This document shows positions 32,614 to 40,537 of a stretch of DNA of 64,000 bases, piece after piece. A program made the position numbers and the translations under genes. Origin of the DNA: Yoonia maricola (lineage in GTDB: Bacteria > Pseudomonadota > Alphaproteobacteria > Rhodobacterales > Rhodobacteraceae); NCBI RefSeq assembly GCF_002797915.1, contig NZ_PGTY01000004.1, positions 124,001-188,000 of the forward strand, read 5' to 3'. How positions within the stretch are numbered: the stretch's first letter is position 1; each line of letters starts with the position of its first letter. The notes under the pieces were generated by a model. The model did not search any database. It was not told the DNA's origin and worked only from the letters and a program-made list of their open reading frames with translations.

Positions 32614-32940
32614 ATGTTACCAATCACAGCCGATAAGATCGCCGAGGTGATCATTCTGGCGCGCGAGCTTGACCGGGCCGAGAATGAGTTTGATGGCTTT
32701 GTTGATCAGCTTGCCGATGACGAAAAAGTCGGGCTGGTCGCCGTCTTTTGGATCGGGCGCGGGAGTTTTGAGCCCGAGGATTTCGCCGAAGCCTTAGCAA
32801 CAGCGGAGCGCGAAGCGACGACGCCTGCCGCGGACTATCTGAAAGGGTCACCGCATTTGGCTGATCACCTTGAGGCCGGAATGGCCGCCCTTGGTGTGGA
32901 TCCTTCGGCGGCTGAGGATGATCTTTACCGTCCCGCCTGA
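32614..32940 (+). CDS. DUF3775-like protein
   Basis: A 108-residue acidic cytosolic protein. ITADKIAEVIILARELDRAE and VDQLADDEKVGLVAVFWIGRG fit DUF3775, a short alphaproteobacterial family of unknown function, with LKGSPHLADHLEAGM near the end. The ATG at 32614 has a near-perfect AAGGAGG seven bases upstream, so the longer frame to 32551 is rejected. It is followed at once by a long palindrome shared with the convergent saccharopine dehydrogenase gene. Confidence 0.75.
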   Translation: MLPITADKIAEVIILARELDRAENEFDGFVDQLADDEKVGLVAVFWIGRGSFEPEDFAEALATAEREATTPAADYLKGSPHLADHLEAGMAALGVDPSAAEDDLYRPA

Positions 32941-32966
32941 GTAAGGTGGATCATGATCCACCTTAC
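32941..32966. terminator. 26-base perfect palindrome, bidirectional terminator
   Basis: GTAAGGTGGATC and GATCCACCTTAC pair perfectly around AT, starting at the base after the DUF3775 stop and ending 22 bases before the convergent gene's stop. A short CTTT follows on the plus strand. Position between convergent genes fits a shared terminator. Confidence 0.6.
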
Positions 32967-32988
32967 CTTTCACGAAACCTGCGTCCGG

Positions 32989-34038
32989 TCAGGATGTTGC
33001 CCGTTCAAACCACACCCGTGCCCGCCCCCAGACACCATCGTCAATCTGCCCGAGTGTCATCAGATGCGGCAAAAGCTGTTCGGCAAAGTCTTCGCTGCTC
33101 TCGGTAGGCAGCATAGAGGGCAGGTTGTCGATTGCCGTGACATCGAGCACAGGGTGGTCATGTACCCGGAGCGCAGGCGCATCCCATGTGGTCGTGCGGT
33201 CATAGACCTTGATCGGGGAAAAATCGCTGCCGGGGTCGCAGGCGATGTCGCCAACGACCGAGAGCGCGCGCGGCGCCACTTTGGTGCTGGAGGGCACAAA
33301 CACTGGCGTGCCGGGGCGCGCCAGAATGCAGTTGAGAAAGATATCATGCGCCAGCACTTGCGGGAATGGTCCGCCTGAGGCGGTTTCAGCCATATCCCAT
33401 TTCGTCGTGGCTACTCCCATGGCATGACACAGATCAGCCGCCCCTGAGCCGACCCGCCCCAAAGCGCCGATGATCAGCGCGGTTGGGCGCCGGGTCCCCA
33501 GCGCCACCAACGCCTGTTGCAGTTCCATTAGCAGATGGTTCGCGCTGGGGTAGGCTTTCACAGGTCCTGCAACCTGTTCGTTTTGTTGTGCCAACCAGCA
33601 CATCAGCGACACAGCCGCGCCGGCATATCCCGCCCAATAGCCAAAGGCCGCAACCCGCCGTCCATCTGTGTCCGTCAGATATTCCAGATCATAAAGTGTA
33701 CCGTCGCCCGTCTTGAACCGGTCTAGTAGGATCTTCCCTGATGGTTGCCCCTTATAAGCATGACCAAACATGATGTGGCGGTGCCGGAGTGGCGTGCCGT
33801 CGTCGGGCAGTTCCTTGAGGCCGAAGATGATCGCATCTTGCGGGGCATCAACCCAAGAAAATTCAGATGCAATCGCGCATCCGGCGGCGGCATAATCGGC
33901 GGTTGGCAAACTGCGTTGTGTGCTTTCCTCAACGGTCACCTGATATCCGGCCGACATCAGCTTGGCAGCACCTTGCGGGGTCAGCCCGACGCGTGCTTCG
34001 TGCGGACGGGCCTCGGACCGGACCCAGATATGGGTCAT
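32989..34038 (-). CDS. Saccharopine dehydrogenase (NAD+, L-lysine-forming type)
   Basis: A 349-residue enzyme resembling fungal Lys1, which interconverts saccharopine with lysine and 2-oxoglutarate. Features include SEARPHEARVGLTPQGA at the N-terminus, FGLKELPDDGTPLRHRHIMF, FGYWAGYAGAAVS, the Rossmann motif IIGALGRVGSGAADL and VGDIACDPGSDFSPIKVYD. In bacteria this usually serves lysine breakdown or an acquired aminoadipate route; the partner Lys9-like or bifunctional enzyme is not in the window. The start (34038) shares its A with the stop of the upstream GST gene (TGATG), so translation is coupled. Confidence 0.88.
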   Translation of the reverse strand: MTHIWVRSEARPHEARVGLTPQGAAKLMSAGYQVTVEESTQRSLPTADYAAAGCAIASEFSWVDAPQDAIIFGLKELPDDGTPLRHRHIMFGHAYKGQPSGKILLDRFKTGDGTLYDLEYLTDTDGRRVAAFGYWAGYAGAAVSLMCWLAQQNEQVAGPVKAYPSANHLLMELQQALVALGTRRPTALIIGALGRVGSGAADLCHAMGVATTKWDMAETASGGPFPQVLAHDIFLNCILARPGTPVFVPSSTKVAPRALSVVGDIACDPGSDFSPIKVYDRTTTWDAPALRVHDHPVLDVTAIDNLPSMLPTESSEDFAEQLLPHLMTLGQIDDGVWGRARVWFERATS

Positions 34039-34640
34039 CACAGCATGCCTTTTTCAAAGACCGCCTGCACAGAGGCTTTGGTGTTCATCCGGTGCTGGAA
34101 CGCCTCTAGCCGCGGGAAATGGGTGATATCGACGCCATCGCCTGGTAGCCAGGTTAGGACCACATAGAGGTAGGCATCCGAAAGCACCTCTAACGTGCCG
34201 GTGTGAAAGGGAAGGCTGGGCAGATATTCTTCAAGATGCACGGAACAATCCCGTATCCGCTCTGGCACTTTCCGTTTCATATCGGCGAGTGAACTTTCTT
34301 CATCAGCCCAACGCTCCCCCCGCAGCCCATGGGCGTGATGGGGGTGCATCGTACCGTTGAGATACGCCATGAGTTCGCGCATCTTGGCCGCAGCAAAGGC
34401 ATCTTCGGGCACAAGTTGCGGGGCCACGTATTCGATGATCGCCGGGGTCTCGGTCAGGATACCATCGGGGGTTTCCAATGCGGGCACCCGGCCTTTGGGG
34501 TTGATCTCGCGATAGTCCTGTTTGGTTTGCTCGGCGGTTGCGAAATCAATGCGGACGGCTTCATACGGGATTTCCAGCTCTTCGAGAACAATGGCGATAG
34601 CGACAGAGATGGTGCGCGGGGCGTAGTGCAGTTTCAGCAT
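34038..34640 (-). CDS. Glutathione S-transferase coupled to saccharopine dehydrogenase
   Basis: A 200-residue GST. LHYAPRTISVAIAIVLEELE forms the first helix with a Ser/Thr-type active loop, NPKGRVPALETPDG the cis-Pro region, and LTETPAIIEYVA the glutathione site. The C-terminal half is helical with SDAYLYVVLTWLPGDG. It is the upstream partner in a TGATG-coupled pair with saccharopine dehydrogenase and follows the histidine phosphatase by 12 bases. The substrate is unknown; the coupling suggests removal of a reactive intermediate such as aminoadipate semialdehyde, but that is inference. Confidence 0.87.
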   Translation of the reverse strand: MLKLHYAPRTISVAIAIVLEELEIPYEAVRIDFATAEQTKQDYREINPKGRVPALETPDGILTETPAIIEYVAPQLVPEDAFAAAKMRELMAYLNGTMHPHHAHGLRGERWADEESSLADMKRKVPERIRDCSVHLEEYLPSLPFHTGTLEVLSDAYLYVVLTWLPGDGVDITHFPRLEAFQHRMNTKASVQAVFEKGML

Positions 34641-34652
34641 GGGCGTGGTCCT

Positions 34653-35297
34653 TTAGTAATGTGTCTGGGCATGAATGCGGTCATCCCGGTCCAGATGCGG
34701 CACGGCATTAAAGCTGGCAAGGATCGGACCTTGGGGGATGACATGCACCCGGTGCAGTGAACTGTTCATGATCGGTAGCAGCACGTGCGCCATGCGCGTG
34801 GGATCAAGGTTCAGCAGATGGCGGATGATCATGCCGATCACCCCGCCAGAGGTGACGCATAAGACGCGTACCCCCGGACTTGCCGCCTCTTGCAGAACAG
34901 AGGTCACGCGGTCCTCGAAGGAAGCAAAGCTTTCGACGCCCATAATCTCGGCTTTATGCCAAGCTTCCATTACTTGGGGGACATGGCTGGCGAATTCATC
35001 GGGGCCGGGGAAGGGCACACCGTGCACATCTTCCAACGCTTGGCCTAGATTGAAGTAATCCATCTCGTTCAGGCGGGGGTCGATGTGGGGATCTTGGTAA
35101 CCGATGCCGGCGGCGGTTTCTTTATGGCGGCGCAGGCTGCCGGAAATGACTTTGTCAAAGGCGCCTTCGCGGTCAGAAAGGTAGTCACCCAGCCATTTTG
35201 CCTGTTGGTGGCCCAGATCAGACAACCGGTCATAGCTTTCTTCATCGGTTGCACCTGAATTGGCCTGCCCGTGCCGAACTAAAATGATCTCGCCCAT
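34653..35297 (-). CDS. Histidine phosphatase (phosphoglycerate mutase-like) family protein
   Basis: A 214-residue cytosolic protein. The catalytic RHG motif is ILVRHGQANSG at residues 5-15, the second arginine lies in SGSLRRHKETA, the acid in LNEMDYFNLG, and the second His region reads VTSGGVIGMI, where most members have a clear SHGG: here His is not seen (CVTSGGV). That replacement may reduce activity or change its role. It is first in the minus-strand unit with GST and saccharopine dehydrogenase. Substrate unknown. Confidence 0.85.
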   Translation of the reverse strand: MGEIILVRHGQANSGATDEESYDRLSDLGHQQAKWLGDYLSDREGAFDKVISGSLRRHKETAAGIGYQDPHIDPRLNEMDYFNLGQALEDVHGVPFPGPDEFASHVPQVMEAWHKAEIMGVESFASFEDRVTSVLQEAASPGVRVLCVTSGGVIGMIIRHLLNLDPTRMAHVLLPIMNSSLHRVHVIPQGPILASFNAVPHLDRDDRIHAQTHY

Positions 35298-35626
35298 CAG
35301 ATACCTCCTGAACCAATAGGGTTACGGGGTGTGACAGGGCTTGGCAACGACTCAAAATCGTGGGTGCGGCTGCTTCGATAGCGAAGTCGGGGACTGCTAA
35401 GCCCCTGATTTCCTGTCACATGGGTCACGCGGGCGCGAGGTTGGAGAAATAATCGCACCTCACAGAAATGCGCCTAACTGAAATCTGTGAACAGGTGAAA
35501 AACTTTTGATCCAGTTTTGGCTGCCCCAAGGGCAACTGGCGCACAAAGAGGACTCCTTTTCTGTGCATAAATGCGCAGAACTGTTCCGGTAGAACGAAAA
35601 CTCGCATGTCAAGCACCAACGCCGAT

Positions 35627-35657
35627 CACATCGATCACCATTTTCGTGATCGGTGTG
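35627..35657. promoter_or_regulatory. Long inverted repeat upstream of the secreted pair
   Basis: CACA-T-CGATCAC pairs with GTGATCG-G-TGTG around CATTTTC: 11 Watson-Crick pairs and one T-G pair. It lies about 160 bases before the first ATG. It may be an operator or part of the leader RNA. Confidence 0.5.
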
Positions 35658-35703
35658 CACCTTCCCGAACCGGCCTTTCTGACCAATCTTAGTCTCATCG
35701 AAA

Positions 35704-35786
35704 CGCGGCACACCCCGCCGCACAAACAAACCCAACCGCGGCAGATGCGCCGCACAAACATACGAAAACGCGGCATCGAACGCCGC
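35704..35786 (+). repeat. Three tandem leader hairpins (GCGGC...GCCGC), period 32-33 bases
   Basis: GCGGC at 35705, 35738 and 35770 each pairs with GCCGC at 35717, 35749 and 35782. The second arms continue as GCCGCAC, the first two followed by AAACA, and the linkers are C/A-rich and unstructured. Three units end 28 bases before the ATG at 35815. This looks like a repeated protein-binding or stability element in the 5' leader. Confidence 0.6.
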
Positions 35787-35814
35787 ACCACAAAAACTGA
35801 AAAGGAACAAACCC

Positions 35815-36147
35815 ATGTCTATCAAATCAATCGCATTCGTCGCCGCTACAGTCGCTGCTACTGCTTCTGTCGCTACCGCTGACAACTACTTCGAATTCGG
35901 CGAGAATCTGGACAGCTCATCTGTCCTGGATCTTGGCCTGGTCCGCGCTGAAGGCGCAGGCGTTGTCGAAATCTACGATTTCGCAACAGGTGAAGTCGGC
36001 GCCTTGTTGGGCACTGAGACCGTGAATGCCGGTGCAAACGCAGATGTTCGCGTCAATGTTGGTGCCCGTCCAAAGCAGGACGTGATCGCACTGCTGAAAG
36101 TTGACGGCCAGACCGTTGCGCAGCGCGACTACGACATCAACCAGTAA
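35815..36147 (+). CDS. Small secreted protein of unknown function, copy 1
   Basis: A 110-residue exported protein: signal peptide MSIKSIAFVAATVAATASVATA, then an 88-residue mature domain without cysteine (NYFEFGENLDSSSVLDLGLV, VVEIYDFATGEVGALLGTE, GANADVRVNVG, QRDYDIN). The pattern suggests a small all-beta domain. I recall similar small exported proteins in roseobacters but know no function. The next gene is a close duplicate. A leader with three hairpins and a strong ribosome site suggest high expression. Confidence 0.85.
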   Translation: MSIKSIAFVAATVAATASVATADNYFEFGENLDSSSVLDLGLVRAEGAGVVEIYDFATGEVGALLGTETVNAGANADVRVNVGARPKQDVIALLKVDGQTVAQRDYDINQ

Positions 36148-36156
36148 TCCCCCCTC

Positions 36157-36187
36157 GGTGGTGGCCCGATGACGGGTCGCCACCACC
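36157..36187 (+). terminator. Strong hairpin between the secreted duplicates
   Basis: GGTGGTGGC pairs with GCCACCACC, with CCCG/CGGG nested inside around ATGA. Poly-T is missing. It may give partial termination so that copy 1 exceeds copy 2, or stabilise the upstream message. Confidence 0.6.
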
Positions 36188-36241
36188 AAAACACATAGCA
36201 GTTCTCCCGCTGCACATACACAAATCTAAAGGAACATAACC

Positions 36242-36574
36242 ATGTCTATCAAATCAATCGCACTCGTCGCCGCTACCATCGCTGCCACCGCTTCTTTTGC
36301 CTCCGCTGACAGCTATTTTGAGTACAACGAAAACCTGGAAAGCGGCACCGTTCTGGATCTTGGCATCGTACGTGCCGAAGGTGCTGGCGTTGTGGAAATC
36401 TACGACTATGGCACAGGCGAACTTGGCGCCTTGTTGGGTACTGAGACCGTGAATGCCGGTGCAAACGCAGATGTTCGCGTCAATGTTGGCGCAAACCCAA
36501 AGCGTGACGTGATCGCCATTCTGAAAGTTGATGGTCAAGCTGTCGCCCAACGCGACTACGACATCAACAGCTAA
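36242..36574 (+). CDS. Small secreted protein of unknown function, copy 2
   Basis: A 110-residue duplicate of the gene 427 bases upstream, with the same signal peptide pattern and mature layout (SYFEYNENLESGTVLDLGIV, VVEIYDYGTGELGALLGTE). DNA in the middle (36425-36489) is identical to copy 1 except for one base, while flanking parts differ much more, which points to gene conversion. AAAGGAACA precedes both ATGs. A terminator follows at 36605. Confidence 0.85.
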   Translation: MSIKSIALVAATIAATASFASADSYFEYNENLESGTVLDLGIVRAEGAGVVEIYDYGTGELGALLGTETVNAGANADVRVNVGANPKRDVIAILKVDGQAVAQRDYDINS

Positions 36575-36604
36575 GCAGGAAGGCGTCCCCCTTCCCGTTC
36601 CTTG

Positions 36605-36642
36605 GGCCGGCATCCTTTCGGGGGTGTCGGCCTTTTGTATTT
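36605..36642 (+). terminator. Terminator after the secreted pair
   Basis: GGCCGGCATCC pairs with GG(G)GTGTCGGCC through several G-T pairs around TTTC and is followed by TTTTGTATTTTT. Good rho-independent form. Confidence 0.75.
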
Positions 36643-36732
36643 TTGCCGCATCACTGCCTCTTGTTAACTGATTCTTACCGTGGGATTGTCACGCTCAAGA
36701 GCAGCAAGAATTGCAAAAAACAGGGTATCTGC

Positions 36733-38769
36733 GTGTCCACCACATCGCTTCTGAGTGACGTTTTCGGCTTTGATGCCTTTCGCCCGGGTCAGGAAGAGAT
36801 CGTTGATGCCGTGATCGCAGGTGAAAACACTCTCGCGATCATGCCAACGGGCGGCGGGAAATCCTTGTGTTTTCAATTGCCTGCCTTGGCCCGAAACGGC
36901 GTCACTGTCGTCATTTCTCCCCTCATTGCCCTGATGCGTGATCAGGTGCGCGGTTTGCGTGAAGCGGGTGTTGAGGCCGGTGCTTTGACGTCCGGCAATA
37001 CCCCCGAAGAAACCGATGCCGTTTGGCAGGCGTTGGAGGCCGGTACGCTCAAGCTCTTGTACATGGCGCCCGAACGCCTTGCCTCGGGCGGCACGATGAA
37101 CATGCTGCGCCGCGCAGGTATCAGCCTGATCGCGGTGGACGAGGCCCATTGCGTCAGCCAATGGGGCCATGATTTCCGCCCTGATTATCTGCGGATTGGT
37201 GAGTTGAAGCGCACGCTGGGTGTGCCATTGGCCGCCTTCACTGCGACTGCGGATGCTGAAACACGCGAAGAGATTGTTGAAAAGCTTTTTGGTGGGCAGC
37301 AACCGTCCACTTTTCTACGCGGCTTTGACCGGCCGAATATTCACTTGGCATTTGCCGTCAAAGATAGCCCCCGCAATCAGATTCTGAACTTTGCCGCTGC
37401 GCGCAAAGGGCAGTCGGGTATCGTCTATTGCGGAACGCGCGCAAAGACCGAAACGCTGGCCAAGGCGTTGTCCGAAACGGGCCATCGCGCCTGCCATTAC
37501 CATGGCGGCATGGAGGCGGAGGACCGGCGCATTGTGGAACGCCGCTTCCAGCAAGAGGACGGGTTGATTGTTTGCGCCACAGTTGCCTTTGGCATGGGGA
37601 TCGACAAGCCCGACATCCGCTGGGTCGCCCATGCGGACCTGCCCAAATCGATCGAGGCCTATTATCAGGAAATTGGTCGCGCGGGCCGGGATGGCGCACC
37701 TGCTGAAACCCTGACCCTTTTTGGTCCCGACGACATCCGCTATCGCCGCCAGCAGATTGATGAAGGGTTGGCCCCGCCAGAGCGCCGCGCGGCGGATCAT
37801 GGGCGGTTGAATGCGCTATTGGGACTGGCAGAGGCGTTGCGCTGTCGCCGTCAGAATCTGCTTGAGTATTTCGGTGAAACGCCTGGCCCTTGCGGGCATT
37901 GTGACCTCTGTGAAAAACCGGCTGAGGTTTTTGATGGCACGACGGCTGTGCGCATGGCTTTGTCGGCAGCTCTGCGGACAGAAGAGTGGTTCGGTGCTGG
38001 GCATCTGATCGATATCTTGTTGGGTAACGCCACAGATAAAATCCAACAACGCGGCCATGACAGCCTGCCGACTTATGGTGTCGGCAAGGATTACGACAAA
38101 AGGCAATGGCAGGCGATTTTCCGGCAGATGATGGGCCATGACCTACTGCGCCCTGATCGTGAACGGCATGGCGCACTGCGGATGACGGAACATGCGCGCC
38201 CTATCCTGCGGGGTGAGGCGACGATTGAACTGCGCAAGGATACAATCAAAGCGGCGCGTGGTTCAGGCCCGAAGGTGCGGATGTTGGTGAGCGAGGAAGA
38301 TGCCCCGCTTCTTTCAGCGCTGAAAGCGAAGCGGCGCTATCTGGCAGAGCAGGCGAATGCCCCGGCCTATATCATCTTCAACGACCGCACTTTAATCGAG
38401 ATGGCCGAGAAGCGGCCTATGACGCTGGATGAGATGGCGCATATCGGCGGTGTCGGGGCCAAGAAGCTGGAAAACTATGGGCGTGATTTTCTTGAGGTGA
38501 TCGCCGGTGCGACCGAAGAGGTGCATCCTATGCGCCGTAAGCTGGCGGGGCGCGATGAAGGTGCGGTTTACGACCGTCTGATGCAGGTGCAAGCTTCGCT
38601 CAACCGTGGGCCGCACGGGGCCGATAAACCGATGAGTTGCTCGGCCTCAATGCTGGCCAAGGTTGCTCAACTACGCGGCGCTGATATGGAACACCTGACG
38701 CGTGTGATTGGCGATAAATATGCAGAACGGTTTGGTGATGCTTTCTTGGAAGTGTTGGAAGGCAATTAG
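36733..38769 (+). CDS. recQ: ATP-dependent DNA helicase RecQ
   Basis: A 678-residue 3'-5' helicase for fork repair and recombination. Helicase core: MPTGGGKSLCFQLPA with Lys43, DEAHCVSQWGHDFRPDY at 136-152, and motif VI QEIGRAGRDG. The zinc-binding domain has CRRQNLLEYFGE and CGHCDLC. The RQC winged helix and an HRDC domain follow (LDEMAHIGGVGAKKLENYG). GTG at 36733 is used with AGGG seven bases upstream; the upstream 30 codons to 36643 do not look coding. It overlaps the convergent MFS gene by four bases. Confidence 0.95.
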   Translation: MSTTSLLSDVFGFDAFRPGQEEIVDAVIAGENTLAIMPTGGGKSLCFQLPALARNGVTVVISPLIALMRDQVRGLREAGVEAGALTSGNTPEETDAVWQALEAGTLKLLYMAPERLASGGTMNMLRRAGISLIAVDEAHCVSQWGHDFRPDYLRIGELKRTLGVPLAAFTATADAETREEIVEKLFGGQQPSTFLRGFDRPNIHLAFAVKDSPRNQILNFAAARKGQSGIVYCGTRAKTETLAKALSETGHRACHYHGGMEAEDRRIVERRFQQEDGLIVCATVAFGMGIDKPDIRWVAHADLPKSIEAYYQEIGRAGRDGAPAETLTLFGPDDIRYRRQQIDEGLAPPERRAADHGRLNALLGLAEALRCRRQNLLEYFGETPGPCGHCDLCEKPAEVFDGTTAVRMALSAALRTEEWFGAGHLIDILLGNATDKIQQRGHDSLPTYGVGKDYDKRQWQAIFRQMMGHDLLRPDRERHGALRMTEHARPILRGEATIELRKDTIKAARGSGPKVRMLVSEEDAPLLSALKAKRRYLAEQANAPAYIIFNDRTLIEMAEKRPMTLDEMAHIGGVGAKKLENYGRDFLEVIAGATEEVHPMRRKLAGRDEGAVYDRLMQVQASLNRGPHGADKPMSCSASMLAKVAQLRGADMEHLTRVIGDKYAERFGDAFLEVLEGN

Positions 38770-39983
38770 TCCAAGCTCAGCTTGAACACTGCATAAGCTA
38801 ACAACGCAGCACAGCTAAGCCCTGCCAAAAGGAACGGTGCGCGGATCGCCATCTCGCGCCCCATATCGTCTTCTAAAACCGACACGAGCAGGCCACCGGC
38901 CAACGCACCCAGCGGCATCGATCCCCAGCCAAAGAAGCGGTAGATGCTATTCACACGGCCTAAGAGTTCGGACGGGATACGGCGCTGCCGCCATGAAACG
39001 GTGATGACGTTCCACAGCATCGCGGCGGCCATCACACCATAAAGGGCGCAGGCCATCACGACCCCCTGCGAGGTTAGACCGATGGTTGTATAGCCGATCC
39101 CCCACCCAGCGACCGATGCGAAAAGGCACAGTTGGATACCGAAAAGCCGCGTCAGCCATGGTGCCAGCAGGCTGCCGGAAATCGCGCCCATCGCGGCGGC
39201 TGACAGGACCAAACCGTAAGCGGCGGGTGAAAGCGCCAGTACATCCTGTGCAAAAAGCACTTGTACCGTCAGCGTTGCCGTGGCGATGAAATTTGCGATG
39301 CCCAGCACGATTGCCAGCCTCAAAAGCAGGGCATCACCGCGCATGAAGGCGATCCCTTCCAAAAGGGCCTGACCAAACCCGGTTTGCGCTTTGAGCGTCG
39401 GCTGCAGTGTGATCAGCCAGACCAATCCTGCCGCCAAAACCAGAAACCCGGCATGCAGGCCAAAAGGCACTGCGATGCCCGCTGCAATCAATACCCCGGC
39501 CAAAGGCGGGCCGATGAATTGCCCGGTCAGCTGTTCGGTGCTCCACAACTGCCCATTCGCCTTTTCAAGGTCTTCTGAGGCGACGATGGATGGCAGGATC
39601 GTTTGCGCCGCATTGTCCCTGAGCACTTCCGCGGAGCCAAGCAAGAAGGCCAGCCCCGCCAGCAGCCAAACGCCCCCTTCATCATGGCTTTGCAAGGCAA
39701 GCAGCATAATCGCAAATGCAATCACGGCCCGCAGCAGATCAGCCCGCGCAATCAGCTTGCGCCGGTCTACTCGGTCAATGATCACACCTGCGGGGATGGC
39801 GAAAAACAACCATGGCAACCGCCCTGCGGCTGCGACCGCGCCGATCATCAGCGCATTGTCCGTCATCAACGTGGCCAGCCATGGCAGCGCCAGCACCACC
39901 AAACCATCGCCGAGGTTCGTCAGGGCACCAGCACTGAACAGCAAGCGGAAGTTCCGGTTTCGGGCAAGAAGTGCTGTGGCCAT
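38766..39983 (-). CDS. MFS transporter (EntS/macrolide-exporter-like)
   Basis: A 405-residue inner-membrane protein with 12 helices. The N-terminal FRLLFSAGALTNLGDGLVVL and the loop IPAGVIIDRVDRRKLIARAD (MFS motif A) fit the MFS_3 group of exporters that includes enterobactin exporter EntS. SAEVLRDNAAQTILPSIV and STEQLTGQFIGPPLAGVLI are also typical. Drug or siderophore efflux is likely; no siderophore genes are nearby. Convergent with recQ. Confidence 0.9.
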   Translation of the reverse strand: MATALLARNRNFRLLFSAGALTNLGDGLVVLALPWLATLMTDNALMIGAVAAAGRLPWLFFAIPAGVIIDRVDRRKLIARADLLRAVIAFAIMLLALQSHDEGGVWLLAGLAFLLGSAEVLRDNAAQTILPSIVASEDLEKANGQLWSTEQLTGQFIGPPLAGVLIAAGIAVPFGLHAGFLVLAAGLVWLITLQPTLKAQTGFGQALLEGIAFMRGDALLLRLAIVLGIANFIATATLTVQVLFAQDVLALSPAAYGLVLSAAAMGAISGSLLAPWLTRLFGIQLCLFASVAGWGIGYTTIGLTSQGVVMACALYGVMAAAMLWNVITVSWRQRRIPSELLGRVNSIYRFFGWGSMPLGALAGGLLVSVLEDDMGREMAIRAPFLLAGLSCAALLAYAVFKLSLD

Positions 39984-40016
39984 CTTTGGTCTTTCCTATT
40001 CTGATGATCTGCCGCC

Positions 40017-40409
40017 CTAAAGGTTTGGCAACCTATCGGCGAGGTGAAGCCAAGACAGCTTTTCATCTGCATGGTAGTGCGCCATTGGTACAACCTTATC
40101 CGGCTCTGCAAGAAGTGCTGCATAAAAATGCACCTCGTCGGGAAAACGTGTCGTGCGGAAAAACATCGGCGATCCGCAGGTCGGGCAAAAGCCGCGTGTC
40201 GTGCCGGGGCTGCTTTCGTAGGATGCGGGCGTCGTTCCAACAAAGCGCCATGCGCCATTAGGGTGTCCGATCCATGTGGTCATGGGCGAGGCCGTTGCTT
40301 TGCGACAGCTTTCGCAATGGCAATGACCAACCCAGTTATGCGGTCCTTCCAATTCAAACCGGCAGGCCCCGCAAAGGCAGTTGCCCTTTTGCACGATCGG
40401 CTGAGACAT
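40017..40409 (-). CDS. GFA-family (glutathione-dependent formaldehyde-activating-like) protein
   Basis: A 130-residue zinc protein. The family cysteines are GNCLCGACRFELEG, GHCHCESCRKATASP and FCPTCGSPMFF. The prototype accelerates glutathione-formaldehyde adduct formation in Paracoccus, although most homologues have no proven activity. The ATG at 40409 has GGAG upstream; the frame extension to 40544 overlaps the divergent truB start and is rejected. It starts 33 bases after the MFS gene's start codon region on the same strand, so both may share a promoter. Confidence 0.88.
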   Translation of the reverse strand: MSQPIVQKGNCLCGACRFELEGPHNWVGHCHCESCRKATASPMTTWIGHPNGAWRFVGTTPASYESSPGTTRGFCPTCGSPMFFRTTRFPDEVHFYAALLAEPDKVVPMAHYHADEKLSWLHLADRLPNL

Positions 40410-40537
40410 GGAGACGCTCCGTTGCAATATGACAAACCAAGCATGAAAGGGGCGACACCCAGCGTCAAGGCGTGCGCGATATTGACCAGTCCCTGCGGAC
40501 CCAATAGCAAGCGCGCACAAAAGCAAGGGGCAATGAC

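Larger units (their letters stand above)
35298..35814. other. 517-base control and leader region with no gene
   Basis: No supportable coding frame. It serves the divergent histidine phosphatase and the secreted pair. It holds a GGGG/CCCC hairpin (about 35389-35405), a strong inverted repeat (35627-35657), and a C/A-rich leader with three regularly spaced hairpins (35704-35786) leading to a ribosome site AAAAGGA before 35815. The leader of the secreted genes therefore seems long. Confidence 0.6.
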
